NCBI RefSeq assembly: GCF_000382125.1 | Contig: NZ_KB907546.1 | Location: forward strand, 682,001 to 746,000 | Origin: Eudoraea adriatica DSM 19308 | GTDB lineage: Bacteria > Bacteroidota > Bacteroidia > Flavobacteriales > Flavobacteriaceae | Reading direction: 5' to 3' | Length of the DNA: 64,000 nt | Shown here: positions 43,065 to 51,301 of the stretch, piece by piece | Position numbering within the stretch: the first letter of the stretch is position 1 | Layout: each line of letters opens with the position of its first letter | Notes under the pieces: model-generated | Told to the model about the DNA's origin: nothing | What the model saw: the letters and a program-made list of their open reading frames with translations, nothing else | Databases searched by the model: none | Position numbers and translations under genes: made by a program

Positions 43065-43877
43065 CTAAACATAAAAAATTGAGGCTTCTGCTCTGCAGCC
43101 CATACGTATGGGAATATATTTTGTTCCAATACCCTTTGAAACATACATTTTTATATCATTGAGTTTGTACCATCCTCTTAAAAATCGGCCACTACCCCCC
43201 GGTTTATAAAACGCCTTCCCGAGAAATGTTATTTGCCCTCCATGTGTATGCCCGGATAAAAGGAGCTTAACATTTACTTTTTGAGTTTCATTTAATAGAG
43301 CAATTTCCTCACTGTATTCCGGACAATGATTTAGTACAATGGCTTCTTCAGAATTGTCATATTCTGTTGCGGCATAGCTGAAATCCGGATTGCCCCCAAT
43401 AAAGTCGTCAACCCCAATAATGACAAGGCTTCGGCCTGGTGTGGAAAATTTTAAACTTTCATTAATAAGCAATCGGCCATTTTGATTTTTAATCAGAGTA
43501 CGGAAAGAATTTATGTCTACTTTTCCTGCATATTCCTTGTTTCCCATGATAACTGCTTTTGGGATATCATTGTCAATTAAGCCAAGGAATTGGTTAAAAA
43601 CCGGTAAACCCCTGTTATTGTTCACGGAATCTCCAGTAATGCAAATAAGGTCTGGGTGTTCTTTATTAATTTTTCTGGCAATAGCTTTATGGAAAGATTT
43701 TAGCTCATTTATGTGAAGATCAGTTAATTGGACTATTTTTATTTTGTTTTCTGAGCTTGAGAGATCATAGGTTGTCCATTGAATTATATACTTTTCGAAC
43801 CATAACACATCCAAAAAGAACAAACCTGTTAGAGCCAAAAAGAGTTTGATGATAAAACTTCTCCTGTTCAATTTCAT
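43065..43877 (-). CDS. Membrane-anchored metallophosphoesterase (YkuE/LpxH-like)
   Basis: A 270-residue calcineurin-type phosphoesterase with an N-terminal TM segment (about 8-26). The dinuclear metal motifs are QLTDLHIN near 50-57 (D, H), TGDSVN near 80-85 (D), GNKEY near 112-116 (N; the usual GNHD/E His is replaced by Lys), VLNHCPEY near 183-190 (H) and LLSGHTHGGQ near 205-214 (H, H). The GNK change is unusual because His normally follows Asn there. It probably acts on phosphodiesters at the membrane; family members include UDP-diacylglucosamine hydrolases. Gap to the convergent VOC gene: 1 base. Confidence 0.8.
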   Translation of the reverse strand: MKLNRRSFIIKLFLALTGLFFLDVLWFEKYIIQWTTYDLSSSENKIKIVQLTDLHINELKSFHKAIARKINKEHPDLICITGDSVNNNRGLPVFNQFLGLIDNDIPKAVIMGNKEYAGKVDINSFRTLIKNQNGRLLINESLKFSTPGRSLVIIGVDDFIGGNPDFSYAATEYDNSEEAIVLNHCPEYSEEIALLNETQKVNVKLLLSGHTHGGQITFLGKAFYKPGGSGRFLRGWYKLNDIKMYVSKGIGTKYIPIRMGCRAEASIFYV

Positions 43878-43949
43878 AAAAACCCTTAATTTAAAGAATG
43901 AATCCTATGGGTTCTAATTATTGAATATACTGCCATGTCAGAACTCCAG

Positions 43950-45641
43950 TTAATCTGCCAATTCAAGAAGGGCTATATCATAGTCATTTTCAAGGGTTAC
44001 CTTTCCATTTTTCACTTCCACATGTGTTTCTGAATAGGTGTCATAGAGCTTTGTTCCGTCTCCGAAGAACCCCTTTACCCAAAGCGATTTTTTACCTTGG
44101 GGCAGGTCTAGTCCAACCACTACTTTATCCTTATAATCTTCATTAATGTAGGTTCTGCTGAATACATATGGTTTTTTGGCCAGGCGCTTATGCCTTCCGG
44201 CGCCAATTGCAGGATGATTGATACGAAAACTTCCCAGTTTCTGCCAGTGAGCAAGAACTTTTTTAGTTTCTTGCAGGCTATCAATTTCCTGCCAATTCAT
44301 AAATGACCTTAAGGTTGCGTCGCCATCAGTGTTTTCAATAGTAAGATCTCTCGCAGACTCATCTCCGTAATATATCTGTGAAGTCCCAGGAGTTAATAAA
44401 AGTACATTGGCGGTATAATAGGGTCTTTCCCTATTTATGTCAAAGGGCTCAGCATCATCATGCGAAGTCATATAATTAAGCACCCCTTTGTTTTTTAGAT
44501 CAGAATTCAATAGGCGATTGTATTTTTTAAATATGGTCTCATAATAATTTTTAGCATCGTTTTTTAGTTCAAAGTTTATTAGACTTTCAAAACCATATTC
44601 GAAATAATCGACCTTTTTATCTCCAAAATCGAATTTTCTGCCTTCAGAAATTTCGTATCCATAGGCTTCACCAACCATGTAAAACGGGGTGTCATCCAAA
44701 ACTTCTTCCGGATGTTTTTTCTTCCACGTTTCAAATGCTTTAGATGCTTCTGCATATAGTTCTAACCAGGTATGTTCGTCTGCATGCTTCACTGTATCCA
44801 CCCTAAAGCCGTCTATGCCCATATCATTTACGTAGTCTGTTAACCATTTGATGATATAAAATCTTGGTGCCCTGGGGTATCCTGTTCTTTGAAAAAAGAG
44901 TTGAAGTTCATCTAATTCATTGCTAAGTCTGCCTTCCTCTTTCCATTTGGCCAATAATGCATCCGGCAGTTCAACCGCTTCATTAGATTCAGTGTATATA
45001 TCCGGTAAGTTCGCAACTAAAGTACAACTCGTTGTAGTCTCATAATTGATGTTTTCACAAAGTGGAGCGGTTCTTACCCAATCTTCAGGCCAAACCGGAT
45101 CTTCATCGGTTTCTGGCCCAGTATGGTTAACTACGACATCCATGATAATCCTTATTTTATTTTTATGGGCTGTTTTCACAAGCTTTTCAAGATCTTTTTT
45201 GGTGCCAAAATTTGGATCCAAAGCGGTCCAATCCTTTGCCCAGTATCCGTGGTAGGCATAAGTATTACCCGTTCCCTCATCTGTATCGCCGTGGATTTGT
45301 TCAACCACGGGAGTAAACCAAATAGCGTTCACTCCTAATTTTGAAAAGTAACCTTCTTCAATTTTATTTGTGATACCCTGAATATCACCACCCATAAAAC
45401 CTCTTAAGGTGGCAGTTTCGTTTGTCCGGTCGAAATTCAAATCATTATCGGGATTACCGTTGTTGAACCGGTCGGTCAACAGGAAATATATATTCGCGCC
45501 CTGCCATACAAACGGGACTTCTTTATGAACAATTTGAGTGCTGTCCTGAGCCTTGGAATCCGGGATTTGGGTTTTTTTTTCTGCCTGTTTGCAGGTCAAA
45601 AATAATACAGAAACTGCAATTGCAATAGGCAGCTTTTTCAT
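43950..45641 (-). CDS. GH13 alpha-amylase-like lipoprotein
   Basis: A 563-residue glycoside hydrolase family 13 enzyme. The ATG at 45641 gives the lipoprotein signal MKKLPIAIAVSVLFLTCKQ (Cys17); an upstream TTG at 45647 adds two residues. The four conserved regions are DVVVNHTG near 163-170, GFRVDTVKH near 277-285 with the nucleophile Asp, MVGEAYGY near 319-326 with the acid Glu, and TSHDDAEP near 391-398. It should cleave or transfer alpha-1,4-glucans at the cell surface or periplasm. No SusC/SusD pair is nearby, so it is not part of a visible polysaccharide locus. Confidence 0.92.
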   Translation of the reverse strand: MKKLPIAIAVSVLFLTCKQAEKKTQIPDSKAQDSTQIVHKEVPFVWQGANIYFLLTDRFNNGNPDNDLNFDRTNETATLRGFMGGDIQGITNKIEEGYFSKLGVNAIWFTPVVEQIHGDTDEGTGNTYAYHGYWAKDWTALDPNFGTKKDLEKLVKTAHKNKIRIIMDVVVNHTGPETDEDPVWPEDWVRTAPLCENINYETTTSCTLVANLPDIYTESNEAVELPDALLAKWKEEGRLSNELDELQLFFQRTGYPRAPRFYIIKWLTDYVNDMGIDGFRVDTVKHADEHTWLELYAEASKAFETWKKKHPEEVLDDTPFYMVGEAYGYEISEGRKFDFGDKKVDYFEYGFESLINFELKNDAKNYYETIFKKYNRLLNSDLKNKGVLNYMTSHDDAEPFDINRERPYYTANVLLLTPGTSQIYYGDESARDLTIENTDGDATLRSFMNWQEIDSLQETKKVLAHWQKLGSFRINHPAIGAGRHKRLAKKPYVFSRTYINEDYKDKVVVGLDLPQGKKSLWVKGFFGDGTKLYDTYSETHVEVKNGKVTLENDYDIALLELAD

Positions 45642-45772
45642 GTTCAAAGATTTTGTCTAAAGCTATAAAATGAATGCGGAAAAAGAAAATTTATTTCAAA
45701 AGCCTTAAAAGCATTTCATAAGGATATTCCTACATGAAGTATTTTTCCGGAAATGAAGCTTTAACTTCCGGT

Positions 45773-46555
45773 TTATTTTTTTCTGTTAAGCACTTTGTAT
45801 TCTTCGTAACAACTGCTTATTGCATCCAATATCTGTAAATCATTGGCCGTTTTTATGAACGAAGTGGAATAATTGCAATTGGAAAGAATATCATTAATGT
45901 CATATTCATCAATTTGCAATAACTCGGTAAGTGTTTCTCTATCAAATTTGGAAGCGAGGAGATCTCTTATATCATCATCTTCTTTAATTTGCCTCAACTT
46001 TTTCATCTGATTAGGTTGTTTCCCAAACAGATTTCTGAGAAGGTCTGCAGGATTCAAAATAGAACCCAACACTTTTGTAACGGCGCTTGGATTTTTACTT
46101 CCGGCCTCATAGCTTGTGGATAATCCTGAGATACTGTATTGATATGATGTATTTATAGGCAGGTTTTTTACATCTATTTCAAGATAACCGGTTAACTCAT
46201 ATGGTTTTACAACTACTTCCTCCAGGGCATATGCGAGCTCTGTAAGGGCAATCTGAGTGTTTTTAAACTTAAACATATCATTGGTAACCCGAATTTTCTG
46301 GGATTTAAAACCCAAATAGGAAAAATAAAGTGTATCATTTACAGAAGCACTAATAGAAAATTCGCCATTGGAGTTGGTAATTGTACCTACAACCTTATTA
46401 AGGTTTATAACATGCACACTTTCCAGGGGAGTACTGGATTGTGCATTGATAACTACTGCCTGAAATTCCTTTGCTTCTTGCTGTTCATCTTCATCTGCCT
46501 GGGATATCCCGGCAAAGCAGATTAATGTAAAAAGACAAAATAAATACTTCTTCAT
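45773..46555 (-). CDS. Secreted protein with carboxypeptidase-like regulatory domain
   Basis: A 260-residue exported protein. Signal peptide about 1-18 (ending AGISQ). Residues about 28-110 form a CarboxypepD_reg-like beta-sandwich: EFQAVVINAQSSTPLESVHVINLNKVVGTITNSNGEFSI and FSYLGFKSQKIRV, the same module as the N-terminus of many TonB receptors. The remaining 150 residues are charged and without a recognised domain. No barrel follows, so it is not a receptor. It may help fold or present surface proteins. An inverted CCGGAA/TTCCGG hairpin (45747-45771) ends the gene. Confidence 0.75.
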   Translation of the reverse strand: MKKYLFCLFTLICFAGISQADEDEQQEAKEFQAVVINAQSSTPLESVHVINLNKVVGTITNSNGEFSISASVNDTLYFSYLGFKSQKIRVTNDMFKFKNTQIALTELAYALEEVVVKPYELTGYLEIDVKNLPINTSYQYSISGLSTSYEAGSKNPSAVTKVLGSILNPADLLRNLFGKQPNQMKKLRQIKEDDDIRDLLASKFDRETLTELLQIDEYDINDILSNCNYSTSFIKTANDLQILDAISSCYEEYKVLNRKK

Positions 46556-46629
46556 TCAGTACGATGCTAATTCATAATGCGAATAAAATAAAAATAGATG
46601 CCCCGGCACATTTTTTAATATACAATTAA

Positions 46630-48426
46630 CTAATAGAAACCATCTCTTTTTTTACTTCGCCTGTTACCTGAAGACGTAACCTGCTTAGTCCCAGATCTTC
46701 TTGAACCGCCTTTAGAAAAGCTGCCTTCCCTTTTCTTTCCCTTACTTTTATTACGGTCTCTGCCATCTCTTTTACCCTTTGCGCCTTTATCTCTTCTTCG
46801 CCTGCCTCCTTCGGGGCTATCAGAAACCTCAACGTTTACAAAACGTCCGTTGACCTTGAAATCAGTAAATGTTTCCAGAATTTGATCTTTAAGAGCAGCT
46901 TCCGAATTGAAAAATGAAAAACTCTCTTTAACATCTACTCTGAACAAATCGTTCTTATCTAGTTGCAGGGTATCTTTTAAAAAATCCTTTAAGGACATCC
47001 AGTCATAACCGTCGCGTTCTCCAACGTTAATAAAGTAGCGTACAGATCCGTTACTTGAAAAATCATCAGAGGCTCCTTTATTTTTTTCCCGGCGATCTGG
47101 TTCAACTGAATTCAGATCTTTGGTTTTATTATAATAGTTATAAAATCGGGTAAATTCTACCGAAACAATTTTTTGTATTAATTCATCCCTGTCCATACCT
47201 TCAAGAACATCGTGAATTGCAGGTAAATAATGATTTACTTCTTCATTTATTTCCGTAGTGCGAATCTTATTCGCCAAATGGTACAATTGAATTTCGCAAA
47301 TCTCTATCCCGGATGGTATTTTCTTTGCTATAAAATTCTGCTTTATTTTTTTCTCTATAGCGTGAATTTTACGTAATTCACTTCTAGTTATAATTACCAT
47401 GGAAATACCAGATTTTCCGGCCCTTCCCGTACGACCACTTCTATGCGTATAGGTTTCTATTTCATCCGGCAACTGATAATTAATTACATGTGTTATATCA
47501 TCCACGTCAATGCCGCGTGCCGCAACATCAGTTGCCACCAACATCTGAATTTGTTTTTTACGGAAAGCATTCATCACCAGGTCTCGCTGGTTTTGACTTA
47601 AATCTCCATGAAGAGCCCCGGCATTGTATCCGTCTTCAATTAGCTTTTCTGCAACTTTTTGGGTGTCTCGTTTGGTTCGGCAAAAGACCACTGAAAATAT
47701 TCCCGGATTGGCATCAGAAAGTCGTTTTAATGCAGAATACCTGTCACGACCACCAACTAAATAGTATTCATGTTGCACGGTGTCTACCCCGGAATTCTTG
47801 GTCCCCACGGTTATTTCCTTCGGGTGATGCATAAACTTCTTGGCAATTGTAGCTACTTCCTTGGGCATGGTAGCTGAAAAAAGCCATGTAGATTTCTCTT
47901 TGGGAGTATTTGAAAGGATATCCTTTATATCCTCATAGAATCCCATATTTAACATCTCATCCGCTTCATCCAGAATACAATAGTCAATTTTGGAGATGTC
48001 TATGATTCCACGCCCTATCATGTCCTTCATTCTGCCCGGGGTGGCGACAACTATTTGAGCACCTCGTTTAATTTGGCGGGCCTGCTCAGTAATACTGGCA
48101 CCCCCATAAATAGCTACTGTATTCAAACCCTGTACATATTTGGAATACAATTGCATTTCATTTGTGATTTGCAAACATAGCTCCCGGGTTGGAGAGAGTA
48201 TTAATCCCTGCGTAGTTCTGCTGTTGCTGTCAATTTTTTGAATTAGCGGAAAACCAAAAGCAGCGGTTTTACCTGTGCCGGTTTGGGCCAGGGCCACTAA
48301 ATCTGTTTCATCCTCTAATAAAATTGGAATGGATTTCTCCTGAACCTCCGAGGGAGTCTCAAATCCTAAATCAGTAATAGCATTCAATAGGGCACTATTG
48401 AGCCCCAATGCTTCAAATTTTGTCAT
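46630..48426 (-). CDS. deaD: DEAD-box RNA helicase (DeaD/CsdA-like) with basic tail
   Basis: A 598-residue ATP-dependent RNA helicase. The Q motif FEALGLNSALLNAI starts near 4; Walker A is AQTGTGKTAAFG near 46-57; DEAD is in LDEADEML near 152-159; SAT in SATMP near 184-188; and HRSGRTGRAGKSG near 325-337. Helicase core to about 370. Then a helical linker, a DbpA-like RNA-binding fold (VRYFINVGERDGYDWM near 473-488) and a Lys/Arg/Gly/Ser-rich tail (about 545-598). It is likely to act in ribosome assembly or cold adaptation, as for DeaD in E. coli. Confidence 0.93.
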   Translation of the reverse strand: MTKFEALGLNSALLNAITDLGFETPSEVQEKSIPILLEDETDLVALAQTGTGKTAAFGFPLIQKIDSNSRTTQGLILSPTRELCLQITNEMQLYSKYVQGLNTVAIYGGASITEQARQIKRGAQIVVATPGRMKDMIGRGIIDISKIDYCILDEADEMLNMGFYEDIKDILSNTPKEKSTWLFSATMPKEVATIAKKFMHHPKEITVGTKNSGVDTVQHEYYLVGGRDRYSALKRLSDANPGIFSVVFCRTKRDTQKVAEKLIEDGYNAGALHGDLSQNQRDLVMNAFRKKQIQMLVATDVAARGIDVDDITHVINYQLPDEIETYTHRSGRTGRAGKSGISMVIITRSELRKIHAIEKKIKQNFIAKKIPSGIEICEIQLYHLANKIRTTEINEEVNHYLPAIHDVLEGMDRDELIQKIVSVEFTRFYNYYNKTKDLNSVEPDRREKNKGASDDFSSNGSVRYFINVGERDGYDWMSLKDFLKDTLQLDKNDLFRVDVKESFSFFNSEAALKDQILETFTDFKVNGRFVNVEVSDSPEGGRRRRDKGAKGKRDGRDRNKSKGKKREGSFSKGGSRRSGTKQVTSSGNRRSKKRDGFY

Positions 48427-48583
48427 AATATATTATAATTTACCTAATCGCAAATATGTATGTTGCATAGAGCGATTATCCTTATAACCTATCAGACTCA
48501 GCGCAACACATGCTATACCAGCGGCTTAATTTAAGCGGCAAAGATACTCTTATTTATTTAGATGGTGGCTAAACTTGAAATAT

Positions 48584-49159
48584 TCAGTTTTTTGCAAGGT
48601 ATTTAATGAGTTTTTGTAGCGCTTTACCTCTATGACCTATTTCATTTTTAATATGGCCGGGTAATTGAGCAAAGGTTTGGTCATAACCCGTTGGAATGAA
48701 GATAGGATCATATCCAAAGCCATTTTTGCCCCGTTTTTCATTAGTTATTGTACCTTCAACAATGCCATCGAACAGAAGTCTTTTATTTTTTAGATTTAGA
48801 GCAATTACCGTTTTAAATCTAGCCTCGCGGGAAGCGCCGTTCCTTAATTTTGTTAATACTTTTTCTATGTTTTTTTCCGAATCCTTTTCTTCTCCGGCGT
48901 ACCTGGCAGAATAGACACCCGGAGCTCCATTCAGCGCATCTATAATCAGCCCTGTATCATCTGCAAAGCATGATATTCCATAGTGTTTGGTAATATAGTC
49001 GGCTTTTAGCTGCGCATTGGCCTCCAGCGATGTCCCCGTTTCTGGTATTTCTTGTCTGCAACCAAGATCTTCTAAAGAAATCAGGCGTATGGCTTTAGGA
49101 AGCATTAAACCTACTTCTTTTAGTTTATTAGTATTGTGTGTGGCGAAGACGAGATCCAT
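48584..49159 (-). CDS. rdgB: dITP/XTP pyrophosphatase RdgB
   Basis: House-cleaning enzyme that hydrolyses non-canonical purine triphosphates (dITP, XTP) to monophosphates. The 191-residue protein has FATHNTNKLKEV near 4-15, the active loop FADDTGLIIDALNGAPGVYSARYAG near 65-89 (catalytic Asp in DDTGL) and KNGFGYDPIFIP near 144-155. All substrate-binding residues expected of the HAM1/RdgB family are visible. It is divergent from the methyltransferase-like gene at 49194. Confidence 0.94.
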   Translation of the reverse strand: MDLVFATHNTNKLKEVGLMLPKAIRLISLEDLGCRQEIPETGTSLEANAQLKADYITKHYGISCFADDTGLIIDALNGAPGVYSARYAGEEKDSEKNIEKVLTKLRNGASREARFKTVIALNLKNKRLLFDGIVEGTITNEKRGKNGFGYDPIFIPTGYDQTFAQLPGHIKNEIGHRGKALQKLIKYLAKN

Positions 49160-49193
49160 AAGTTAAATGAATTCATAAAAAAGATTGTTGACG

Positions 49194-49688
49194 ATGCTAA
49201 AAATAGTAATTTTATTTACTGCAATTCTTTCAATTATGAAGCTCAAACTTCCACCTGTAATTATTTTTTTGGTTTTTGGAAGCCTGATGTACCTTTTAGC
49301 TGAATTTTTGCCAGTTGGATACTTTGATTTTTTTGGCAGAAAATACCTCATTAAGATACTGCTGTTACTGGCTGTGGTCATTAGTTGTATCGCGTTAATT
49401 CAATTTTACCTTGCCAAAACTACAACAAACCCTAAAAATCCATCTAGAGCATCTTTTTTGGTCACAAATGGCATTTATAAATATTCACGGAACCCAATGT
49501 ATTTAGGGTTACTATTACTTTTATTAGGTTGGGGTCTCTGGTTAGCCAATGCATTCAATGTTCTTTTGGCTGCCGGATTTGTTTCTTATATGAATATGTA
49601 TCAGATTAAACCAGAAGAATCATCATTGGCCGGCTTATTTGGCAAAGAATACAGACACTATTGTATAAATGTTAGAAGATGGTTTTGA
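49194..49688 (+). CDS. Isoprenylcysteine carboxyl methyltransferase-like membrane protein
   Basis: A 164-residue integral membrane protein with about four hydrophobic helices. The C-terminal half has the PEMT/ICMT hallmark GIYKYSRNPMYLGLLLLLLGWGLW near 88-111 (RNPxYxG) and the downstream EESSLAGLFGKEYRHYCINVRRW near 141-163 (ExxLxxxFGxxYxxYxxxVxRW). These motifs bind SAM. Target is unknown; in bacteria such proteins methylate lipids or small compounds. I use the ATG at 49194; a TTG lies three codons upstream. Confidence 0.85.
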   Translation: MLKIVILFTAILSIMKLKLPPVIIFLVFGSLMYLLAEFLPVGYFDFFGRKYLIKILLLLAVVISCIALIQFYLAKTTTNPKNPSRASFLVTNGIYKYSRNPMYLGLLLLLLGWGLWLANAFNVLLAAGFVSYMNMYQIKPEESSLAGLFGKEYRHYCINVRRWF

Positions 49689-49887
49689 ATTATTGAATAT
49701 TTATTAATGTGTGCAGACCTGAGGCTATTGGATAATTTATTTTTTGTCACATCTTATTTCAGATTTAGTGATTTGAAAGAAAGAAATAGGAGAAGATTAG
49801 TTAAAAATTATAATGATAGGAACGCTTTTAGGTTTTTGCCATGCAAATTTTACGGGTAGTATGCACAATAATTAAAGAACATATTTT

Positions 49888-51048
49888 ATGAAATATTTAG
49901 GGGCTTGTATTTTATTTTTTCTGGCATTGGCTTGTGGAGAGCGAAATTTAAAAAAGGCGGACATAAAAGATGTTGTGAAGGAAGGTCAAAGATGGTCTGC
50001 TCAAAAGGCATGGGATTGGTATGATAATGAACCATGGTATCTGGGAGCAAATTTTAATCCAAGCTCTTCCATAAATCAACTTGAGTTCTGGCAGGAAGAA
50101 ACCTTTGATCCTGAAACTATTGACAGGGAATTGAAATGGTCTGCAGATTTAGGAATGAATCTGCATCGTGTATATCTGCATAACTTATTATGGGAGCAGG
50201 ATTCCATTGGTTTTTTAGATAGGCTGGAACATTATCTGGGATTGGCTCAAAAGCATAAGATAAAGACGATGTTTGTTTTACTCGATGATGTGTGGCATCC
50301 GATTCCTAAACCGGGTATTCAGCCAGAACCCATTCCACATCTTCATAACTCAGGGTGGGTGCAGTCTCCCGGTGCTGAAATTCTTGGAGATAGTACAAGA
50401 CATCATGAATTAGAAAGCTACATCAAAGGAGTGATAGGTCACTTTGCCAATGATAAGAGGGTCCTGGTATGGGATCTTTATAATGAACCAGATAATGTCG
50501 CCGGTCAGCCCGGCAGAAGGGAACTGGAAGTTGCCAATAAACATATTTATTCACTCATACTCCTAAAAAAAGTAATGCGATGGGCAAGAGAAGTAAACCC
50601 TGGTCAGCCTTTGACCACCGGAATATGGAAAGGCAATATTGACCACTGGGGTACTCCGGACAGCTTACCTCCGCTGGATAGATATATGCTTTTGAATTCT
50701 GATATTATTTCATTTCATGCATATGACGGAGATGTGGATAATGTGAAAAAGAAAATTGCCGAACTCCAAAAGTATAAAAGGCCCTTGTTTTGTACAGAAT
50801 ATCTGGCAAGGGGAGTGGGTAATACTTTTGAAACTGTGCTTCCAATTCTAAAAGAAAATAAAATTGCCGCCATTAACTGGGGATTTGTCTCAGGCAAGAC
50901 CAATACTATTTATCCCTGGAAAAGCTGGGACTCTACATTTACTGCAGAACCTGAAATCTGGCATCACGACATCCTGAGGCAGGATGGCACGCCTTATTCC
51001 ATAAAGGAGACAGCCTTTATAAAGCAGCTTAGCGGTAACCCTCAATAA
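49888..51048 (+). CDS. GH5-like (cellulase-fold) glycoside hydrolase lipoprotein
   Basis: A 386-residue TIM-barrel hydrolase. The signal is of lipoprotein type, FFLALACGE (Cys16). The acid/base Glu is in VWDLYNEPDN near 194-203, the nucleophile Glu probably in LFCTEYLARG near 296-305, and ISFHAYDGD near 275-283 fits the fifth or sixth strand. These are clan GH-A features, nearest in layout to GH5-type glycanases or mannanases; the exact substrate is not decided. It stands alone without a polysaccharide-utilisation SusCD pair. Confidence 0.82.
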   Translation: MKYLGACILFFLALACGERNLKKADIKDVVKEGQRWSAQKAWDWYDNEPWYLGANFNPSSSINQLEFWQEETFDPETIDRELKWSADLGMNLHRVYLHNLLWEQDSIGFLDRLEHYLGLAQKHKIKTMFVLLDDVWHPIPKPGIQPEPIPHLHNSGWVQSPGAEILGDSTRHHELESYIKGVIGHFANDKRVLVWDLYNEPDNVAGQPGRRELEVANKHIYSLILLKKVMRWAREVNPGQPLTTGIWKGNIDHWGTPDSLPPLDRYMLLNSDIISFHAYDGDVDNVKKKIAELQKYKRPLFCTEYLARGVGNTFETVLPILKENKIAAINWGFVSGKTNTIYPWKSWDSTFTAEPEIWHHDILRQDGTPYSIKETAFIKQLSGNPQ

Positions 51049-51086
51049 TGCCCAAGTTAACCAATTAGTGCCGGTTATTTGCCTTA

Positions 51087-51158
51087 TTTTTTTGTGTAAA
51101 AATAATTTTAGTCCTGATGCGCGGAATGAAGCTAAACAGAAAGTTTTTTTGTGTAAAA
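51087..51158. repeat. Two 15-base direct repeats upstream of serA
   Basis: TTTTTTTGTGTAAAA occurs at 51087-51101 and again at 51144-51158, 57 bases apart start to start. Nearby TTTTAGTCC (51106-51114) and GGACTAAAA (51179-51187) are perfect inverted arms. All lie in the 253-base gap before serA. Confidence 0.6.
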
Positions 51159-51273
51159 TTTGAATATCCCAATGATTCGGACTAAAAGCAGAACAATCCA
51201 TAAAGGAATTCATATATACTTACATATACTTCATTTTTAAATCGAGAATCTACCGAACACAGATTTAATTTAA

Positions 51274-51281
51274 TAATTTTG
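51274..51281 (+). promoter_or_regulatory. Bacteroidota -7 box for the serB-serA fusion
   Basis: TAATTTTG at 51274-51281 is an exact TAnnTTTG match, 20 bases upstream of the ATG at 51302. The -33 region is not conserved. Confidence 0.55.
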
Positions 51282-51301
51282 CATCTTAATTTTTATAAAG
51301 A

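Noticed and set aside
45747-45771. CCGGAA/TTCCGG inverted repeat as a terminator for 45773-46555
   Set aside because: On the relevant strand the hairpin is followed by A residues, not T; it is only a possible hairpin.
46626-46832. 68-codon minus-strand frame at the 3' end of the helicase gene
   Set aside because: It is an out-of-frame reading of the repetitive Lys/Arg-rich tail of DeaD.
49707-49859. 50-codon ORF before the GH5-like gene
   Set aside because: It lacks a promoter box and a signal or domain, and has an odd Arg/Phe/Asn-rich composition; consistent with chance in AT-rich DNA.
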